The translations under genes were made by a program, and so were the position numbers. This document shows, piece after piece, positions 31,450 to 33,536 of a stretch of 33,536 bases of DNA. Positions within the stretch are counted from its first letter, which is position 1. Each line of letters begins with the position of its first letter. Source of the DNA: Chara braunii (Eukaryota; Streptophyta; Charophyceae; Charales; Characeae); assembly GCA_003427395.1 (NCBI GenBank), contig BFEA01000023.1:166346-199881 (forward strand). Reading direction: 5' to 3'. The notes under the pieces were generated by a model. It was not told the origin of the DNA, did no database searches, and saw nothing but the letters and a program-made list of their open reading frames with translations.

Positions 31450-32043
31450 CTTCGCGCGCGCAACCCTAGAATCCCACACACAGAAAGACTGACAGGGACG
31501 ATTTCACAAGCTGTAAACGATAGGAACGGTCTAGGTATAGGCTGTCTTCTATCTCGTTGCGCTCCGATGACTATCTCAAGAGGGTCAGGATGCTCGGAAA
31601 CCAGACCGGACAGGAAAGCCGGTGCAAGTACACGATACCCGTGGCGTCGCTGCCAGACGGACAGAGTACTTCAACTCCTGCTCCTGTCCGCTCACTGAAG
31701 CGACGGCGGGAAAATGCGTTCCTGTATGTGGTTCGAACGACGGATATGGCGACAGGACTTGCGTCCGCAGCGCAGAGTGAGGGCGGAGTTGGGTTGAGTT
31801 GGGTTGACCTCCGCCGCGCCAGATAGAAAGAATATCGGAACCTGGACCGTGTTCGTTTCGGCGCACGGGGCTTGGCGTGCGCGGGGCTTGGCGTGCCAGG
31901 CCGTGCCCACGGCCAAATGGAGACCAAAGAGCGCTCCAGGTTTTGCGTGCGTTCCCAGGCCTTTCTCACCTCTTTGGACCAGCTGCTAACTGTGACATTT
32001 GCTGGTGGCACCTTGAAACCATTACAGCGGCAAGCGCCACGAT

Positions 32044-32190
32044 TGTGGAACCAGGACTGCGTTGGAGGGTGTGGAATTTCATAACCCGTAAGGCTCCAAC
32101 GCTTTCACAAGGTTTTGCACGCCCTGATGGAACCGGAACTGCATTGGAGACAGGCCCACGAGGCTCCAACGCTTTCACACGGTTTTGCAC
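32044..32190. repeat. direct duplication, period about 70 bp
   Basis: TGGAACC(A/G)G(G/A)ACTGC(G/A)TTGGAG and AGGCTCCAACGCTTTCACA plus (A/C)GGTTTTGCAC occur twice in the same order. Confidence 0.92.
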
Positions 32191-32746
32191 TACGGGGTGG
32201 TCAGGATGTTGTGGGAGGCTCTAAGGTGCTGGGAATGTTGGGAATATAATTCTGGTATAACTGGACGCCACTACAATGAGGGCGGGACACCGCTAGAATG
32301 TGCCCTCGAGTTCGTTAGGTTGAAGTTAGATTCTAGTGGCGTGGAGTGAAACAGCCACCACTCCCCCCGACAGCCGAAAACCCATGGCCCTGTGAGTTAG
32401 GGTCAGATTCGCAGCGGCGGGTCCAATCCCATCATTTGAAAGCCGCAACTTCGGCAATTTTTCGTGCTCAGAGTAATTCTTTAAAATTTTTTAAAGCTTG
32501 AGGGTCCGTAGATTAGGTCGTGATCTTTCAAGAAAAAAATATCAGAAAAAAATAAATAAAATTATTTTGATTGTGAAATACTCATCGCGTCGATTCGACA
32601 CATTTTTAATTTTTTTTGCAAATTTTATTTTTGTCATTCATCCGGTTTTTCACTCTATGTTATCGGTACCCCTCGTGAAACGGCACTACTAATAGAAGGA
32701 GTTTCTTTGCATCGGGAGAAGTGGCGGTTTAATGGATGTCAGTCCT

Positions 32747-32856
32747 TTCTAAAGTTGTAGACGGAGGAGGGCAAGTCCGGTTGTAGCACAGTGGCATGGA
32801 ATAACGCCCCTTCTAAAGTTGTAGACGGAGGAGGGCAAACCCAGTTGTAACACAGT
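32747..32856. repeat. 64-bp direct duplication
   Basis: TTCTAAAGTTGTAGACGGAG followed by GAGGGCAA(G/A)(T/C)CC(G/A)GTTGTA(G/A)CACAGT begins at 32,747 and 32,811. Confidence 0.94.
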
Positions 32857-33536
32857 CCCAGTGGCAGCATAGTGCCGTATGTTTTTCAGTGGTTGAGATA
32901 GCTTATGACCAATGTCTAACCGCAGGGACGCGAGGAACATATACCTAAAATAAATTGCGATATCACTAATAAATTATGTTTTAAAAATAATAGTAAAAAT
33001 AATGTTTCGCAAAACAACACTTACACTTGTATCTTATCATGAATAATATATTTTTTATGTTCATGATTGTTTTTTTAATTTACTAAGAGCATCCTTGTTG
33101 TAAGGAATGAATAATTTTATGGGTTAATATTTTTTGGGGATTTCAATATGACCGCTAACATGAAAAATCAAAAAAGGAATAAGAACAAATTGAAAGTTTG
33201 TAGGTTTGTGATATTGTTGTGTCCTGGGTTGCCGGCGTTCGGGACGGGCCGAACGCCCGAACCCGAACGCCCGAGCGTACGGGACCCCTTCGGAAGGTGT
33301 TCGGTAATTTGGGCCGAACACGAAAAAAATATATATATATATACATGGACTACCAGGGTCATTTTGAATTTAAATCAAAAATGGACTATATCATTCTCTG
33401 AGTTTTTGTTTTGATTGCAATATCAAGTCAATATGTTCCGAAAATTTAGGATTCAATAATTTCATCTCAGAGATCCAGCGTTGTTGAAATTTAGCATCTT
33501 TGTAAAGCAACATCGTTTTTCTTAGCATACTTTGAA

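Larger units (their letters stand above)
31450..33536. other. eIF3g upstream region and AT-rich spacer
   Basis: The part next to 31,449 should contain the eIF3g promoter and 5' untranslated region on the minus strand. No core promoter motif could be assigned. Farther out are a roughly 70-bp duplication (32,044-32,190), a 64-bp duplication (32,747-32,856), AT-rich DNA (32,500-33,180), a GC-rich CGAACGCCCGAACCCGAACG block (about 33,238-33,275) and a short TA run (33,328-33,341). Open frames here have no family motif. Confidence 0.6.

Noticed and set aside
31450-31479. Ten-residue N-terminal extension of eIF3g
   Set aside because: It begins with GTG, not ATG, and the ATG at 31,449 has a strong context and gives the usual family length.
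31571-32011. Minus-strand frame of 146 codons upstream of eIF3g
   Set aside because: It is Arg/Ser/Pro-rich with no motif, and overlapping frames on both strands are equally long, as expected in GC-rich DNA near a promoter.
32385-32445. B-box-like GGTCCAATCCC near 32,420
   Set aside because: There is no convincing A-box or cloverleaf, and the B-box itself deviates from GGTTCRANNCC.

Overview
The window looks like nuclear DNA of a green-lineage (streptophyte) eukaryote. It has split genes with GT-AG introns of 2.0 and 6.0 kb, a plant-type eIF3g, an F-box/LRR protein of the kind expanded in plants, and nuclear copies of plant-type mitochondrial and algal/plant plastid LSU rRNA. Long introns, abundant microsatellites and tandemly duplicated spacer DNA would fit a large-genome charophyte such as Chara. 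That species guess rests on general impression only.

Layout. 1-3681: gene-free, built of small tandem duplications, a 69-bp hairpin element and microsatellites. 3682-7179 (+): a two-exon F-box/LRR gene, whose intron holds a perfect 25-bp-TIR miniature element and whose 3' end is partly duplicated just downstream. About 7.5-14.6 kb: spacer with duplicated blocks, simple repeats, a weak F-box-like coding remnant near 11.8 kb and a 35-bp inverted-repeat pair. 14.59 kb: a tRNA-derived (SINE-like) sequence. 15.84-16.54 kb: a decayed Ty3/gypsy reverse transcriptase whose 5' part is mirrored into a palindrome. 17.15-17.39 kb: a mitochondrial LSU rRNA insert. 18.40-20.12 kb: a non-autonomous hAT element with 8-bp target duplication that carries a plastid-type LSU rRNA insert. 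20.2-24.5 kb: repeats, a palindromic element and assembly gaps. 24,599-31,449 (-): eIF3g, two coding exons around a 6-kb repeat-filled intron. 31.45-33.5 kb: eIF3g upstream DNA, then AT-rich spacer.

Only two genes are well supported. They are not functionally linked: one is a core translation-initiation subunit, the other a probable SCF ubiquitin-ligase adaptor. The rest is mobile-element and organelle-derived debris. I found no CRISPR array, no operon and no clear new multi-gene system. The most unusual points are the two organellar LSU rRNA fragments from the same part of the molecule lying 2.3 kb apart, one inside a hAT element, and a miniature-element family whose core also occurs as tandem repeats.
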